64,000 nt of DNA from Gilliamella sp. WF3-4 (GTDB lineage: Bacteria > Pseudomonadota > Gammaproteobacteria > Enterobacterales > Orbaceae): NCBI RefSeq assembly GCF_001690275.1, contig NZ_LZGW01000017.1, positions 124,001-188,000 of the forward strand, given 5' to 3'. The translations under genes were made by a program, and so were the position numbers. Shown here piece by piece: positions 9,550 to 19,750 of this stretch. Position 1 is the first letter of the stretch. Every line of letters begins with the position of its first letter. The notes below the pieces were generated by a model. It did no database searches. It had not been told where the DNA came from and saw only the letters and a list, made by a program, of their open reading frames with translations.

Positions 9550-11391
9550 TTATTCTAAGAAACTACGAAGCACATCGGAACGGCTTGGATGGCGCAACTT
9601 ACGCAAGGCTTTAGCTTCAATTTGACGAATACGTTCACGAGTAACATCAAATTGTTTACCCACCTCTTCTAACGTATGGTCTGTATTCATATCTATACCA
9701 AATCGCATACGTAATACTTTCGCTTCTCTTGGCGTTAGCCCTGATAAAATATCACGTGTTGCACTACGCAAGCTTTCAGATGTCGCTGCATCTAACGGTT
9801 GCTCAAGAGCGGTATCCTCAATAAAATCACCTAAATGCGAGTCTTCATCGTCCCCAACTGGTGTTTCCATTGAGATTGGCTCTTTAGCAATCTTAAGTAC
9901 CTTACGAATTTTGTCTTCTGGCATTTGCATTCGTTCGGATAACTCTTCAGGCGTTGGTTCACGACCAATTTCTTGTAACATTTGGCGTGAAATACGGTTT
10001 AATTTATTGATTGTTTCAATCATATGTACCGGAATACGAATTGTTCTTGCTTGGTCAGCAATTGAACGAGTAATGGCTTGCCTTATCCACCAAGTCGCAT
10101 AAGTCGAGAACTTATAACCACGACGATATTCAAATTTATCGACCGCTTTCATCAAACCAATATTACCTTCTTGGATAAGATCCAAGAACTGTAATCCACG
10201 ATTCGTATATTTTTTTGCAATGGAAATAACTAAACGCAAGTTAGCTTCCACCATCTCTTTCTTAGCGCGGCGGGCTTTGGCCTCGCCAATAGACATCCGT
10301 CTATTAATATCTTTAATTTGTTCAATAGATAGGCTAGTTTCTGTTTCGATTTGTTGCAATAAGTTAACCTGAACTTGGATTGGTTCTTCAAACTGTTTCA
10401 AACTTACAGCAAATGCGCCTTTAGCTGTGAGCGCTTTTTCATACCAGCTCATGTTATTTTCGTTACCGGTAAAATACGTCATAAACTGTTTTTTCGGCAT
10501 TTTGCATTGTTCAACACAAAGCTTCATAATCACGCGTTCATGTGCTCGGACTCGCTCCATCATACTGCGCATATTATTAACGAGAATATCAAACTGCTTA
10601 GCGACTAAACGAAATTGCTTGAATATTTCTGATAGATTTTCGATCTCTTTTTGTGCTTTGTTATGAGCTCGGCCATATTTTTTGATCGCATCAGACGTTT
10701 TATCGTGTTGCTCTTTTAATTCAGCAAATTTAGCTCTGGCAACTTCAGGATCAATAGAAACATCATCATCGGTTGAAGAGTCTCCTTCTTCATCCTCATT
10801 TTCATCGTCACTATCATCAATTTCAATTTCAGATTCACTAACTTCTAAATCTTCTGGCAATTCGTCTGTCACTTCTTCAGCATTTGGGTCAACAAAGCCT
10901 GTAATCAAATCAGATAAACGAACTTGGCCACTTTCGATTAAATTATATTGCTCTAAAAGATAAGTAATTGCTTCTGGATATTCTGATACTGAAGTTTGAA
11001 CTTGATTGATACCATCTTCAATACGTTTAGCAATATCAATTTCGCCTTCGCGTGTTAGTAGTTCAACCGCGCCCATTTCTCGCATATACATACGAACAGG
11101 ATCAGTTGTTCTACCAATTTCTGATTCAACATTAGATAATACTAAGGCAGTTGCAGCTTCAACAGCCTCTTCATCAGGGACATTATCTGAAAGTAATAGT
11201 TCATCAGAGTCTGGGGCTTCTTCAAGCACTTGAATCCCCATGTCATTAATCATTTGGATAATATCTTCAATCTGATCTGAATCAATAATCTCTTCCGGCA
11301 AGTGATCGTTGACATCAGCATAGGTTAAATATCCTAGCTCCTTACCTCGAATGATCAGGAGTTTTAGCTGTGATTGAGAATTTTGCTCCAT
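9550..11391 (-). CDS. rpoD: RNA polymerase primary sigma factor 70
   Basis: Housekeeping sigma factor, 613 residues, the same length as E. coli. Region 1.1 is at the N-terminus. An acidic stretch (about residues 180-212, rich in Asp and Glu) lies in the non-conserved region. Regions 2.1-2.4 include [19 protein letters not shown] and [20 protein letters not shown]. Region 3 begins [12 protein letters not shown]. Region 4.2, with the helix-turn-helix, is [20 protein letters not shown] near the end. It is the last gene of the macromolecular synthesis operon. An 81-base gap after dnaG carries a strong hairpin. Confidence 0.98.
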   Translation of the reverse strand: MEQNSQSQLKLLIIRGKELGYLTYADVNDHLPEEIIDSDQIEDIIQMINDMGIQVLEEAPDSDELLLSDNVPDEEAVEAATALVLSNVESEIGRTTDPVRMYMREMGAVELLTREGEIDIAKRIEDGINQVQTSVSEYPEAITYLLEQYNLIESGQVRLSDLITGFVDPNAEEVTDELPEDLEVSESEIEIDDSDDENEDEEGDSSTDDDVSIDPEVARAKFAELKEQHDKTSDAIKKYGRAHNKAQKEIENLSEIFKQFRLVAKQFDILVNNMRSMMERVRAHERVIMKLCVEQCKMPKKQFMTYFTGNENNMSWYEKALTAKGAFAVSLKQFEEPIQVQVNLLQQIETETSLSIEQIKDINRRMSIGEAKARRAKKEMVEANLRLVISIAKKYTNRGLQFLDLIQEGNIGLMKAVDKFEYRRGYKFSTYATWWIRQAITRSIADQARTIRIPVHMIETINKLNRISRQMLQEIGREPTPEELSERMQMPEDKIRKVLKIAKEPISMETPVGDDEDSHLGDFIEDTALEQPLDAATSESLRSATRDILSGLTPREAKVLRMRFGIDMNTDHTLEEVGKQFDVTRERIRQIEAKALRKLRHPSRSDVLRSFLE

Positions 11392-11429
11392 AAAAGGTAT
11401 CCACTTTAGTTATTTGGTCATCTATATTA

Positions 11430-11462
11430 TATATGTAGACTAATAGTTGGAGTCTACATATA
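11430..11462 (-). other. Twelve-base-pair hairpin in the dnaG-rpoD gap
   Basis: Perfect inverted repeat TATATGTAGACT / AGTCTACATATA with a nine-base loop. It lies 39 bases upstream of the rpoD start. There is no T-run after it on the minus strand. In E. coli the dnaG-rpoD junction is an RNA-processing site that lowers dnaG message relative to rpoD. This structure is a natural candidate for the same role, which is an inference. Confidence 0.65.
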
Positions 11463-11472
11463 GCCTATATAT

Positions 11473-13254
11473 TTAGTCTTTTCTTGATAAAACAAGTATT
11501 AAAGTCGCCAATTCTTTTTTCTCTGCGGCACTTAAGCCAGAGACTCTCTCTTTTGCGATCAGTTCATCTTGCCTTTGGGCGAGTATATTATCATACAACT
11601 CTTTTAAAGTATGTGAAAAAGTTGAGCTTATTTCATCATCTTGATAATGGTGCTCCCATGTTGATAAACGGCTTAACTGTTTGTAAAACGGCCTGTCTAT
11701 GCATTCTGTTAATATTTGTGCTGTTGTTATATTGGGATAACGTTGGCATAATTCAAGCAATTCGATAAAAATCTCAATTCCAGCCATGTTAACTTGACGA
11801 ATTGCATTGAGATCAGAAACTTGCTCAGCAAGATTTGGGTATTGAAGTAATAAACCAATTAAAATGCGCATCGTAGTTAATTTTATTTGTGTTCTAGGTG
11901 TATTTTCATTGGCTTTTTCATCTTTTTTAGAACGATTTTCATTTAACAATTGTTCTAGTTGAGAAACATCAAGTAAACCTAAATAATTACCTAATTTTTG
12001 TAATAAATTTAATCTGAAAGCTTTTGCTCTAATTTGATCAAGCAACGGTAAAGCTAGCGAACTTAATTTCGCTTTTCCTTCAGCCGTTTTTAAATCAACT
12101 TGCTTTAAAAGCTCATCAAATAAAAATTTTGATAGATTTGGCGCTTCATTTAAATATTTTTCAAAACCCTCTTTACCAACTTTACGCACAAAAGTATCCG
12201 GATCTTCATCTTGAGGTAAAAAAGCAAAGGTAATTTTCTTTCCATCGATTAAACAAGGTAATAAAACGTTCAAAGCTCGCCAAGCAGCGTTTCGTCCAGC
12301 ATTATCACCATCATAACAAAATATGACCGAATCTGTAGCTCTAAACAGTAATTTAATATGTTCTTCTGATGTTGCCGTGCCTAAAGCGGCAACAGCATAA
12401 TCAATGCCATATTGAGCAAGCGAAACCACATCCATATAACCCTCAACCACTACAAGTTGCTGAGGGTTACGATTAACCTCAAGTGTTTCATAAAGTCCAT
12501 ATAACTGAAAACCTTTATGAAAAATAGGAGTTTCTGGCGAATTAATATATTTTGCAGGATCATTAATGATAGTTCGCCCACCAAATGCTATAACATTTCC
12601 TTGCCTATCTCGAATAGGAAACATGATTCGCCCGCGAAAACGGTCATATTGGTTATGGCTATCATTGGTTACTAACATACCCGCTTGCTGATAAAGTGCA
12701 GCTTCAGCTTTTGTTTTAACCACATTTTGTGATGTTAATCGCCATTCATTAGGCACAAAACCAATTTTATATCTGGCGATAATTTCGGCATTAAGCCCTC
12801 TTTGTTCAAGATATTTATGGGCTTCTATGGATGTTGGCAAGGCCAATTGCTGTTGATAAAAATTAGTAATTTTAGCCATTAATGCATACAAGTCACGGCG
12901 CACATTTCTAGATTCGATATGCTTTGATTGATCTATTTGACTATTATCAGTATCAATATAAGGTACCTGAATACCTTGCATGCTAGCTAATTCTTCAATA
13001 GCTTCAGGGAAAGATAACCGTTCATATTGCATTAAAAAATTAACAACAGATCCAGAGGCACCGCACCCAAAACAATAATAAATCTGCTTTTTCTCATTAA
13101 GTGAAAAAGAGGCGGTTTTCTCATCATGAAAAGGGCAACAACCAAAATAATTATTCCCTTTTTTTTTCATTTTGACGCGCTTGCTAATGACATCCAAAAT
13201 ATTGGTTCGAGCAATTAGATCTAAGGTGAAATCGCGAGGAATAAAACCTTTCAT
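11473..13254 (-). CDS. dnaG: DNA primase
   Basis: It makes RNA primers at the replication fork. It has 593 residues (E. coli 581). Domains: an N-terminal zinc-binding domain (GCCPFHDEKTASFSL then YYCFGCGASGSVVNF, residues about 38-75); a catalytic core with the conserved RFRGRIMFPIRDRQGNVIAF; a TOPRIM segment (VVVEGYMDVVSLAQYGI and FCYDGDNAGRNAAWRAL); and a C-terminal DnaB-binding helical domain from about residue 440. It is the middle gene of the operon, with hairpins before and after it that could set its low expression. Confidence 0.97.
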   Translation of the reverse strand: MKGFIPRDFTLDLIARTNILDVISKRVKMKKKGNNYFGCCPFHDEKTASFSLNEKKQIYYCFGCGASGSVVNFLMQYERLSFPEAIEELASMQGIQVPYIDTDNSQIDQSKHIESRNVRRDLYALMAKITNFYQQQLALPTSIEAHKYLEQRGLNAEIIARYKIGFVPNEWRLTSQNVVKTKAEAALYQQAGMLVTNDSHNQYDRFRGRIMFPIRDRQGNVIAFGGRTIINDPAKYINSPETPIFHKGFQLYGLYETLEVNRNPQQLVVVEGYMDVVSLAQYGIDYAVAALGTATSEEHIKLLFRATDSVIFCYDGDNAGRNAAWRALNVLLPCLIDGKKITFAFLPQDEDPDTFVRKVGKEGFEKYLNEAPNLSKFLFDELLKQVDLKTAEGKAKLSSLALPLLDQIRAKAFRLNLLQKLGNYLGLLDVSQLEQLLNENRSKKDEKANENTPRTQIKLTTMRILIGLLLQYPNLAEQVSDLNAIRQVNMAGIEIFIELLELCQRYPNITTAQILTECIDRPFYKQLSRLSTWEHHYQDDEISSTFSHTLKELYDNILAQRQDELIAKERVSGLSAAEKKELATLILVLSRKD

Positions 13255-13290
13255 GATAAATTTTAACCAATTTTGCTGTTACAGAAAGGC

Positions 13291-13319
13291 AACAAGCCGT
13301 ATTAAAAATACGGCTTGTT
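13291..13319 (-). terminator. Partial terminator-like hairpin between rpsU and dnaG
   Basis: Perfect inverted repeat AACAAGCCGTAT / ATACGGCTTGTT around a short A-rich loop. On the minus strand the following bases are GCCTTTCTG rather than a clean U-tract. E. coli has a leaky terminator (T1) at the same place that reduces transcription into dnaG. This hairpin is the obvious counterpart. Confidence 0.7.
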
Positions 13320-13396
13320 AGAATTCTTTATATTAGAAGATAACAAATTGATTTTAATATCAATTCCAATTTTCAGTATAAATAATTTTAAAACTA

Positions 13397-13624
<228 letters not shown>

Positions 13625-13732
13625 TCAAATTTGTTTAATATCACAAGGGACTAAAATTTAGTGCGTAATTTTACTCCTAATCGATATATGTTGTAAAGTA
13701 AAAAATAGAATTATTATCAGACTACAAATTAA

Positions 13733-14806
<1,074 letters not shown>

Positions 14807-15048
14807 CAATATTTGTTTAAATGTTGATAAATCCTTTTCTAATTCAAGGTGATTATATAAAGAAGCTAAATTAATTAGCAGTTTTGTTGTTTGTTTATAA
14901 TACTTTTATAAACAAAAGTTACCTTTTATCAATATGCAACAACACTGAAAGCCCAAAATAAGCCATGTTGTTTTTATTTCGGCTCGCTAAGATTCTCTTA
15001 TTTTAAAAAAGATTTGAGTTATCAACTAAAATAAGCGAGCCGATGTAT
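14807..15048 (+). repeat. Non-coding stretch with two inverted repeats after hemB
   Basis: I see no gene here. TTGTTTATAA / TTATAAACAA (14891-14915, five-base loop) is a perfect AT-rich hairpin 85 bases after hemB and may end its transcript. A second, larger structure pairs CGGCTCGCT (14980-14988) with AGCGAGCCG (15034-15042), then TATTTTA with TAAAATA after a ten-base bulge. It could be an old mobile-element end next to the decayed transposase, or a terminator. GGGAAAAA / TTTTTCCC (15049-15087) forms a third hairpin. Confidence 0.45.
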
Positions 15049-15084
15049 GGGAAAAATTGATTAAATCATCAATTAGTATTTTTT

Positions 15085-15362
15085 CCCAGTTTTGGGCGAT
15101 TGACTCATTGTGGGATGAGTAGCTCCAACTTACCATCATCGTCAATGAGCATAGCTTTTAGTTGTAGCCATTACGCTGATCGCAGATGGCTGCCTAATTT
15201 TTTATGATATTTATCATGGCATAACTATTCGTCCATCTCTGAATTAAGGCGCTTTTCGATAGCCAGTTTATTAAAAATAACCATTAACTTATCTAAGTCG
15301 TCTTGAGTTTTTCTATTGTTAGCTAATTTTGCTAGTAGATATTATGAATATTTTTTATCCAT
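15085..15362 (-). pseudogene. Decayed N-terminal fragment of an IS256-family transposase
   Basis: Reading the minus strand from the ATG at 15362 gives MDKKYS, a stop, then YLLAKLANNRKTQDDLDKLM, then VIFNKLAIEKRLNSEMDE and a stop. The same frame goes on with HDKYHKK and later LIDDDGKLELLIPQ. This follows the start of IS256/Mutator transposases (a helical region, a ...ALNAEMDEHLGY-like block, then an EDGELEL-PRDR block). At least four in-frame stops are present, and similarity ends near 15085, well before the catalytic DDE core. It is an old dead remnant. Family assignment is from motif memory. Confidence 0.7.
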
Positions 15363-15574
15363 TTTTATTTGTCTGTTTTTTATATTACAATATGTTAACA
15401 ATAAGCAAATACACAAAATTATTTACAAGATCGATAAAATTTTAAAGCTACGCTAAAATTTGGAATTACATATTTTTTAAATGTGCTATGGCAATTAAAT
15501 CCAATGTTAATAACTAAGTAAACTTGCTAATTTTGGTTATTACAAGAGCCATAACCCAAATAAAGGTATATGAT

Positions 15575-15979
15575 ATGAGGCACATCATTTATCGTTCTGA
15601 TGTTAAACCGACACTCAAACAAGCAATTACCCTTTATCGTCATTGTTCGTTAGGTGAACGTCGTCCTCTTACCGATACTGCGCGCTTTCAAGCTATGTTA
15701 GATAATGCTAATTTGGTGATAACCGCTTGGCATGATGAGAAATTGATTGGCATTGCGCGTTGTTTAACTGATTTTGTTTATATTACTTATTTGGCAGATC
15801 TTGCAGTGGATGAAAATTACCAACGACAAGGTATCGGTAAGCAATTAATTCAAGAAGTGAAAAACAATACTGGTAAATCATGTTCAATTACTCTACTGGC
15901 TGCACCACAGTCAGTTGATTATTATGCTTATATCGGTTTTAATGCGCATCCTTCCGCTTGGATTTTAAGAGAAAATTAA
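15575..15979 (+). CDS. GNAT-family N-acetyltransferase
   Basis: Acetyl-CoA-dependent N-acetyltransferase of about 134 residues. The ATG at 15575 (MRHIIYRSDVKPTLKQA) is preferred because AAAGG lies eight bases upstream. The longer frame from 15524 starts at a weak TTG. The acetyl-CoA loop is seen as LAVDENYQRQGIGKQLIQEV, where QRQGIG matches the Q/R-x-x-G-x-G/A signature. The end YYAYIGFNAHPSAWIL is typical of small GNAT proteins acting on amines or amino acids. Substrate unknown. The stop is followed one base later by the yceF start, so the two are co-transcribed. Confidence 0.85.
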   Translation: MRHIIYRSDVKPTLKQAITLYRHCSLGERRPLTDTARFQAMLDNANLVITAWHDEKLIGIARCLTDFVYITYLADLAVDENYQRQGIGKQLIQEVKNNTGKSCSITLLAAPQSVDYYAYIGFNAHPSAWILREN

Positions 15980-15980
15980 A

Positions 15981-16562
15981 ATGAGAATCATCTTAGCATC
16001 AACATCTCAATCACGTAAAAAAGTGCTTGAAAAATTAGCTATTCCTTTTGAATGTGTGCCACCGATTTGTGACGAGACGCCACTTAAAGGCGAATCAGCC
16101 GAGCAGTTAGTCGTTCGTTTAGCCCAAATGAAAGCACAATCATTAGTTACTAGCTATCCCAATAGTTTAATTATTGGTTCAGATCAGGTGGGGGTGTTAG
16201 ACGGTAATATTGTTTGTAAACCGCATACGGTTGATAATGCCCGCAAACAGCTTCGACAAAGCAGTAGTAAAGCTTTCTATTTTTATACTGGTATGACAGT
16301 AATTAATACCAAAACTCAACAACAAACCACCATTTGCGAACCGTTTAAAGTGACCTTTCGACATTTAACTGATTCAGAAATTGATGCCTACATTAGCAAA
16401 GAGATGCCTTTACAATGCGCTGGTAGTTTTAAATGTGATGAGTTAGGTATTACCTTATTTGATAAACTAGAAGGTAATGATATTAATTCGTTAGTCGGGT
16501 TACCACTGTTAAAACTAAATAAAATTATGATTGAAATGGGTTGTAATCCACTATTGTTGTAA
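15981..16562 (+). CDS. yceF: 7-methyl-GTP pyrophosphatase (Maf family, YceF)
   Basis: Maf-type nucleotide pyrophosphatase, 193 residues, that hydrolyses modified nucleotides. It begins with the Maf signature LASTSQSRKKVLEKL (S-x-x-R-x-x-L-L), followed by CDETP (DE-x-P). The central acidic motif IIGSDQVGVLDG has Asp and Gln where the catalytic Asp is expected. CAGSFKCDELGITLF and DINSLVGLPL match E. coli YceF rather than YhdE, which favours the m7GTP-specific branch. It is coupled to the upstream GNAT gene, unlike E. coli where yceF lies near rluC and rpmF. Confidence 0.92.
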   Translation: MRIILASTSQSRKKVLEKLAIPFECVPPICDETPLKGESAEQLVVRLAQMKAQSLVTSYPNSLIIGSDQVGVLDGNIVCKPHTVDNARKQLRQSSSKAFYFYTGMTVINTKTQQQTTICEPFKVTFRHLTDSEIDAYISKEMPLQCAGSFKCDELGITLFDKLEGNDINSLVGLPLLKLNKIMIEMGCNPLLL

Positions 16563-16616
16563 AGCAAACAAGTTAAATTCCCCCATTTTGACTTAGCGTT
16601 GTGTTAATCGACTTAT

Positions 16617-17282
16617 TTAATCAATAAATTTTCCAGCCGACATTTTCAAAATTGTTTGGCTATAACTAGCTACATCATTATCATGGGTGACAATTAATAA
16701 GGCTGTGCCTTGCTGGTTAATTTCGGTTAATAGTTGCATGATATCCGCCGAGCTTTCGTCATCAAGATCACTGGTTGGTTCGTCAGCTATAATGATTTGT
16801 GGACGACAAATTAATGCACGTAAAATAGCAACTCTCCGCATTTCACCACCAGACATATTGGCGGGATAAGCATCTTGTAAATAACTTATTTTAGCTTTTT
16901 TAAGTAGGCTTTGTGCGTAACTTAGGCTGTTATCATTGGAACGCTTAGTTAAATAGAAAGGCAAGCGGATATTATCTAGTGCGGTTAAATTAGGGAGTAA
17001 ACTACTACCTTGTGGAATATAACCAATATGTTGATTGCGAAATGCCGATACCTGTTGATCATTAAGTTCAAATAAGTTGGTTTCATTAATGGTGATTTTG
17101 CCTTGTGTTGGTGTGAGTAATCCTGCAATCATGTTGAGTAATGTTGTTTTACCGCTACCCGATTTACCCATAATGCAAATAAAGTCATTTTTTTTCATTG
17201 AAAAACTGACATTATTTACTGCTGAAAAGGTTTTTTTGCCACGGTAATAATCTTTACGTAGATTTTTAACATTTAGTAACAT
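16617..17282 (-). CDS. ABC transporter ATPase (MacB/LolD type) of the iron locus
   Basis: Cytoplasmic ATP-binding subunit, 221 residues. Walker A is GKSGSGKTT, the signature is MSGGEMRRVAILRAL, and Walker B is IIIADEPTSDLD. The H-loop THD is near the end. It is the last gene of the ten-gene minus-strand cluster. Its start overlaps the stop of the upstream permease by one base, so the pair is translationally coupled. The sequence class (LolD/MacB) normally works with FtsX-like permeases, as here. Its role in the P19/FTR1 system is by association. Confidence 0.88.
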   Translation of the reverse strand: MLLNVKNLRKDYYRGKKTFSAVNNVSFSMKKNDFICIMGKSGSGKTTLLNMIAGLLTPTQGKITINETNLFELNDQQVSAFRNQHIGYIPQGSSLLPNLTALDNIRLPFYLTKRSNDNSLSYAQSLLKKAKISYLQDAYPANMSGGEMRRVAILRALICRPQIIIADEPTSDLDDESSADIMQLLTEINQQGTALLIVTHDNDVASYSQTILKMSAGKFID

Positions 17283-18493
17283 TATTCGCCCTCTCTAAGC
17301 GTACTGTAAGTATCAAATTTAGTCATAGATAATGCACTATAGGTACTTGATAACGGGGCAATGATTAACGTAAGAATAAAAACTATTATTGCATATAATA
17401 GTGCATCAAATAATGAAATATTCATACACGGCAAACCGATTGATTGACAAATTAATAGGCTAAATGCATAGAGTAACACTGTTGCGATTACGATGCCGGC
17501 AATGCCACCTAATGCACTGATTATTAGAGATTCTCGTAACAACATTTTGACTAGATCACGGCGTGAAGCGCCTAATATTCGTAATAAACTGATTTCGCGT
17601 TTTCGTTCATTAAGTGAAGATGAAAAAATAACAAAGATCACAATAATTGCCAGAATCCAAAAAATAGCCGATAGACTATAAACAATAGTTGAAAAGCTGG
17701 TTAACCATTTAGATATATTGCTTAACATGCCTTTAGTCATGATAAAGTCAATATTATAGTCAATAGCATATTTAGGCATAATTTGATTAACAATGTCTTT
17801 AGACTGATAATCAGAATTAACTTTGATAAAAATTGACGAAGCATAATCTGCAAAATGGTCAATATCGCCCTCAATTAACTTAGCTTCTTTCATTAATGAT
17901 TGCGCTGCTTGCATGGTCATAAATACTGACGTGTCGAAGCCCATACCGGTACTATCCATTTTTGCAGCGATTTTAAATGGGTGATTAAAAAACATGATTT
18001 CACTACCTACATTAGCACTAATTTTTGAACCGACAACGACTTGATTGTCAGTAAGAGGCGCTGAGAGTTGTGATTGCAACCAAGGTTTAATCACAAAATC
18101 ACTATGCTGATCAAAACCAATTAATTGGACTTTAGATGAACAACAACCTGCATTTAGCGATGCAATAAACAGTTGTGGCGAAATCGCATTGATGCCTTTG
18201 ATTGCTTTTATCTTATCGATCAAATCAACTTTTAAATAAAAACTACTCGGTTCACCACGCAATAAGGCAACTTCTAAATTTTTTTCATAACCATGGGGGA
18301 CAATAAGAATATCAGCTCCTAACCGATTAGCCATGCCAGTAATACCCAAGCTAAGGTTTTTCATTAGCACGCTACCACCAAACAGTGTTGCAGAAAAAAG
18401 CATGATAATGATAATCAAACAGCAACTGCGAAATGGTCGTCGCTGTATATTGCGCCACGCTAAATTTGCCATAGTGATCGGTTTTTCTTGCAT
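17282..18493 (-). CDS. FtsX-like ABC permease of the iron locus (third permease)
   Basis: Inner-membrane permease of 403 residues with one N-terminal membrane segment (LIIIIMLFSATLFGGSVLM), a large periplasmic MacB-type domain (about residues 50-260) and three C-terminal membrane helices. FtsX signature text: SSSLNERKREISLLRILGAS. The periplasmic part contains a Cys-Cys pair (NAGCCSSKVQLIGF), and PCMNISLF follows a late helix, both possible metal ligands or disulfides. It is adjacent to and overlaps the ATPase at 16617. Together they form the second ABC pair of the locus. It starts with MQEKPITMANLAWRNI. Confidence 0.87.
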   Translation of the reverse strand: MQEKPITMANLAWRNIQRRPFRSCCLIIIIMLFSATLFGGSVLMKNLSLGITGMANRLGADILIVPHGYEKNLEVALLRGEPSSFYLKVDLIDKIKAIKGINAISPQLFIASLNAGCCSSKVQLIGFDQHSDFVIKPWLQSQLSAPLTDNQVVVGSKISANVGSEIMFFNHPFKIAAKMDSTGMGFDTSVFMTMQAAQSLMKEAKLIEGDIDHFADYASSIFIKVNSDYQSKDIVNQIMPKYAIDYNIDFIMTKGMLSNISKWLTSFSTIVYSLSAIFWILAIIVIFVIFSSSLNERKREISLLRILGASRRDLVKMLLRESLIISALGGIAGIVIATVLLYAFSLLICQSIGLPCMNISLFDALLYAIIVFILTLIIAPLSSTYSALSMTKFDTYSTLREGE

Positions 18494-18565
18494 GTTAACT
18501 TCCTGCTGGTGTAATTAAAAAGTATCTTTTTTTATGCCGAATAAAGATAAATAAGCGTTTAGCCT

Positions 18566-19069
18566 TTAAAAGTTAAATTGTCGATTTTTAGTCTTTTTAT
18601 TTAAATAATAAGTGTTAATGATAGCAATAATAAATAATAAACTAGATAATAACACTAAGGCTGGTTTTGCCCCCATATTACATCGCATCATTTCGTTAGA
18701 GCAAACGCCAATTAAAATGGTTGGAATTGCTATGGCTAATAACGAAATACAGGCAAGTGCCATACTTAATCCCATGCGAACAAAGGCAGTACTGCTAATT
18801 AATAGCAATGTGCCAATAGTTATCACTAAACAACCAATACCGATTTCAGCTCTGGCTGTCCAAAAACATTTCATGATTTTTCCTGTACTAGCATGCATGT
18901 GCCCACTATGCGCAAGCTCACTACTAGTGCTACTCATTGTATCAATCGGTGTGGTTACAGCTTCAGGCGGTGGACAAACTGGCAATATATATAATGGAAA
19001 TAAAATAATTAACACACCAATAACGATAAAAATACTTGACGAAATAATACGATTTTTCATATACGACAA
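18566..19069 (-). CDS. DUF4418 family membrane protein
   Basis: Small four-helix membrane protein of 167 residues. DUF4418 proteins occur in P19/FTR1-type iron loci, and their exact job is unknown to me. Seen: an N-terminal helix followed by a periplasmic loop with Cys-Pro-Pro-Pro, a His/Met-rich patch HSGHMHASTGKIMKCFW, then TARAEIGIG. A later CSNEMMRCNMGAKPAL loop holds two Cys and several Met. The Met, His and Cys density suggests metal binding at the periplasmic face, which is inference. It sits between the two ABC modules. Confidence 0.8.
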   Translation of the reverse strand: MSYMKNRIISSSIFIVIGVLIILFPLYILPVCPPPEAVTTPIDTMSSTSSELAHSGHMHASTGKIMKCFWTARAEIGIGCLVITIGTLLLISSTAFVRMGLSMALACISLLAIAIPTILIGVCSNEMMRCNMGAKPALVLLSSLLFIIAIINTYYLNKKTKNRQFNF

Positions 19070-19080
19070 CCCATTGTTGA

Positions 19081-19740
19081 TTAGTTGTTTATAACACGCG
19101 CAATTTTGCCGTGCTCAAGTACTACTGTAGTTTGAGCATGTTTTGACACTTCTGGAGAGTGAGTAACGACTATTATTGTGCTACCTTCTTCGTGTAGCTG
19201 ATGCAGTAAATTCATGACCATCGTTTCATTACTTTCATCTAGATTACCAGTTGGCTCATCGGCCAAAATTAATTTGGGGTAATTAATCAATGCTCTGGCA
19301 ATACATACACGCTGCTGTTCACCGCCTGATAGCTGCCTTGGTAAGTGTTTAGCTCGTGCAGCAAGCCCAACTCGTTCTAATGCTTGCATAGCTTCTTTTT
19401 CATCAACCATGCTGTGATAATATTGTGCAACCATCACATTTTCTAAAGCAGTTAAATATGATACTAAGTGAAATTGTTGAAATATTAGTCCTATCTTATC
19501 TCGGCGAATTTCGGTCAATTCGGGCAAAGAAAGTTGAGTAATATCTTGCCCATCCAAAATGACTGAGCCCAATGAAGGCTTATCCATGCAACCAATGATA
19601 TTCATCAAAGTGGTTTTACCACTGCCTGATGGTCCCATAATTGATAACCATTTGCCTTCTTCAACCGTTAGATTCACTTCAGACAGCGCATGGAGCGAAC
19701 CATAAATCTTAGACACATTGTTTACTTCGAGTATATTCAT
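19081..19740 (-). CDS. ABC transporter ATPase (LolD/MacB type) of the iron locus
   Basis: ATP-binding subunit, 219 residues. Walker A is GPSGSGKTT, the signature is LSGGEQQRVCIARAL, and Walker B is LILADEPTGNLD, followed by an H-loop VTHSPEV. It lies ten bases downstream of a permease gene and probably drives the pair of permeases at 19751 and 20911. It shares the family of the other ATPase in the cluster but is clearly a separate copy. Confidence 0.9.
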   Translation of the reverse strand: MNILEVNNVSKIYGSLHALSEVNLTVEEGKWLSIMGPSGSGKTTLMNIIGCMDKPSLGSVILDGQDITQLSLPELTEIRRDKIGLIFQQFHLVSYLTALENVMVAQYYHSMVDEKEAMQALERVGLAARAKHLPRQLSGGEQQRVCIARALINYPKLILADEPTGNLDESNETMVMNLLHQLHEEGSTIIVVTHSPEVSKHAQTTVVLEHGKIARVINN

Positions 19741-19750
19741 ACTTTATATC

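Noticed and set aside
10682-11233. Ser-rich open frames on the plus strand inside rpoD
   Set aside because: These are antisense shadows of the acidic region and region 1 of sigma 70, with no ribosome binding site or homology.
18612-19094. 160-codon plus-strand frame opposite the DUF4418 gene
   Set aside because: The minus-strand DUF4418 protein has family features and operon position; this frame is its mirror.
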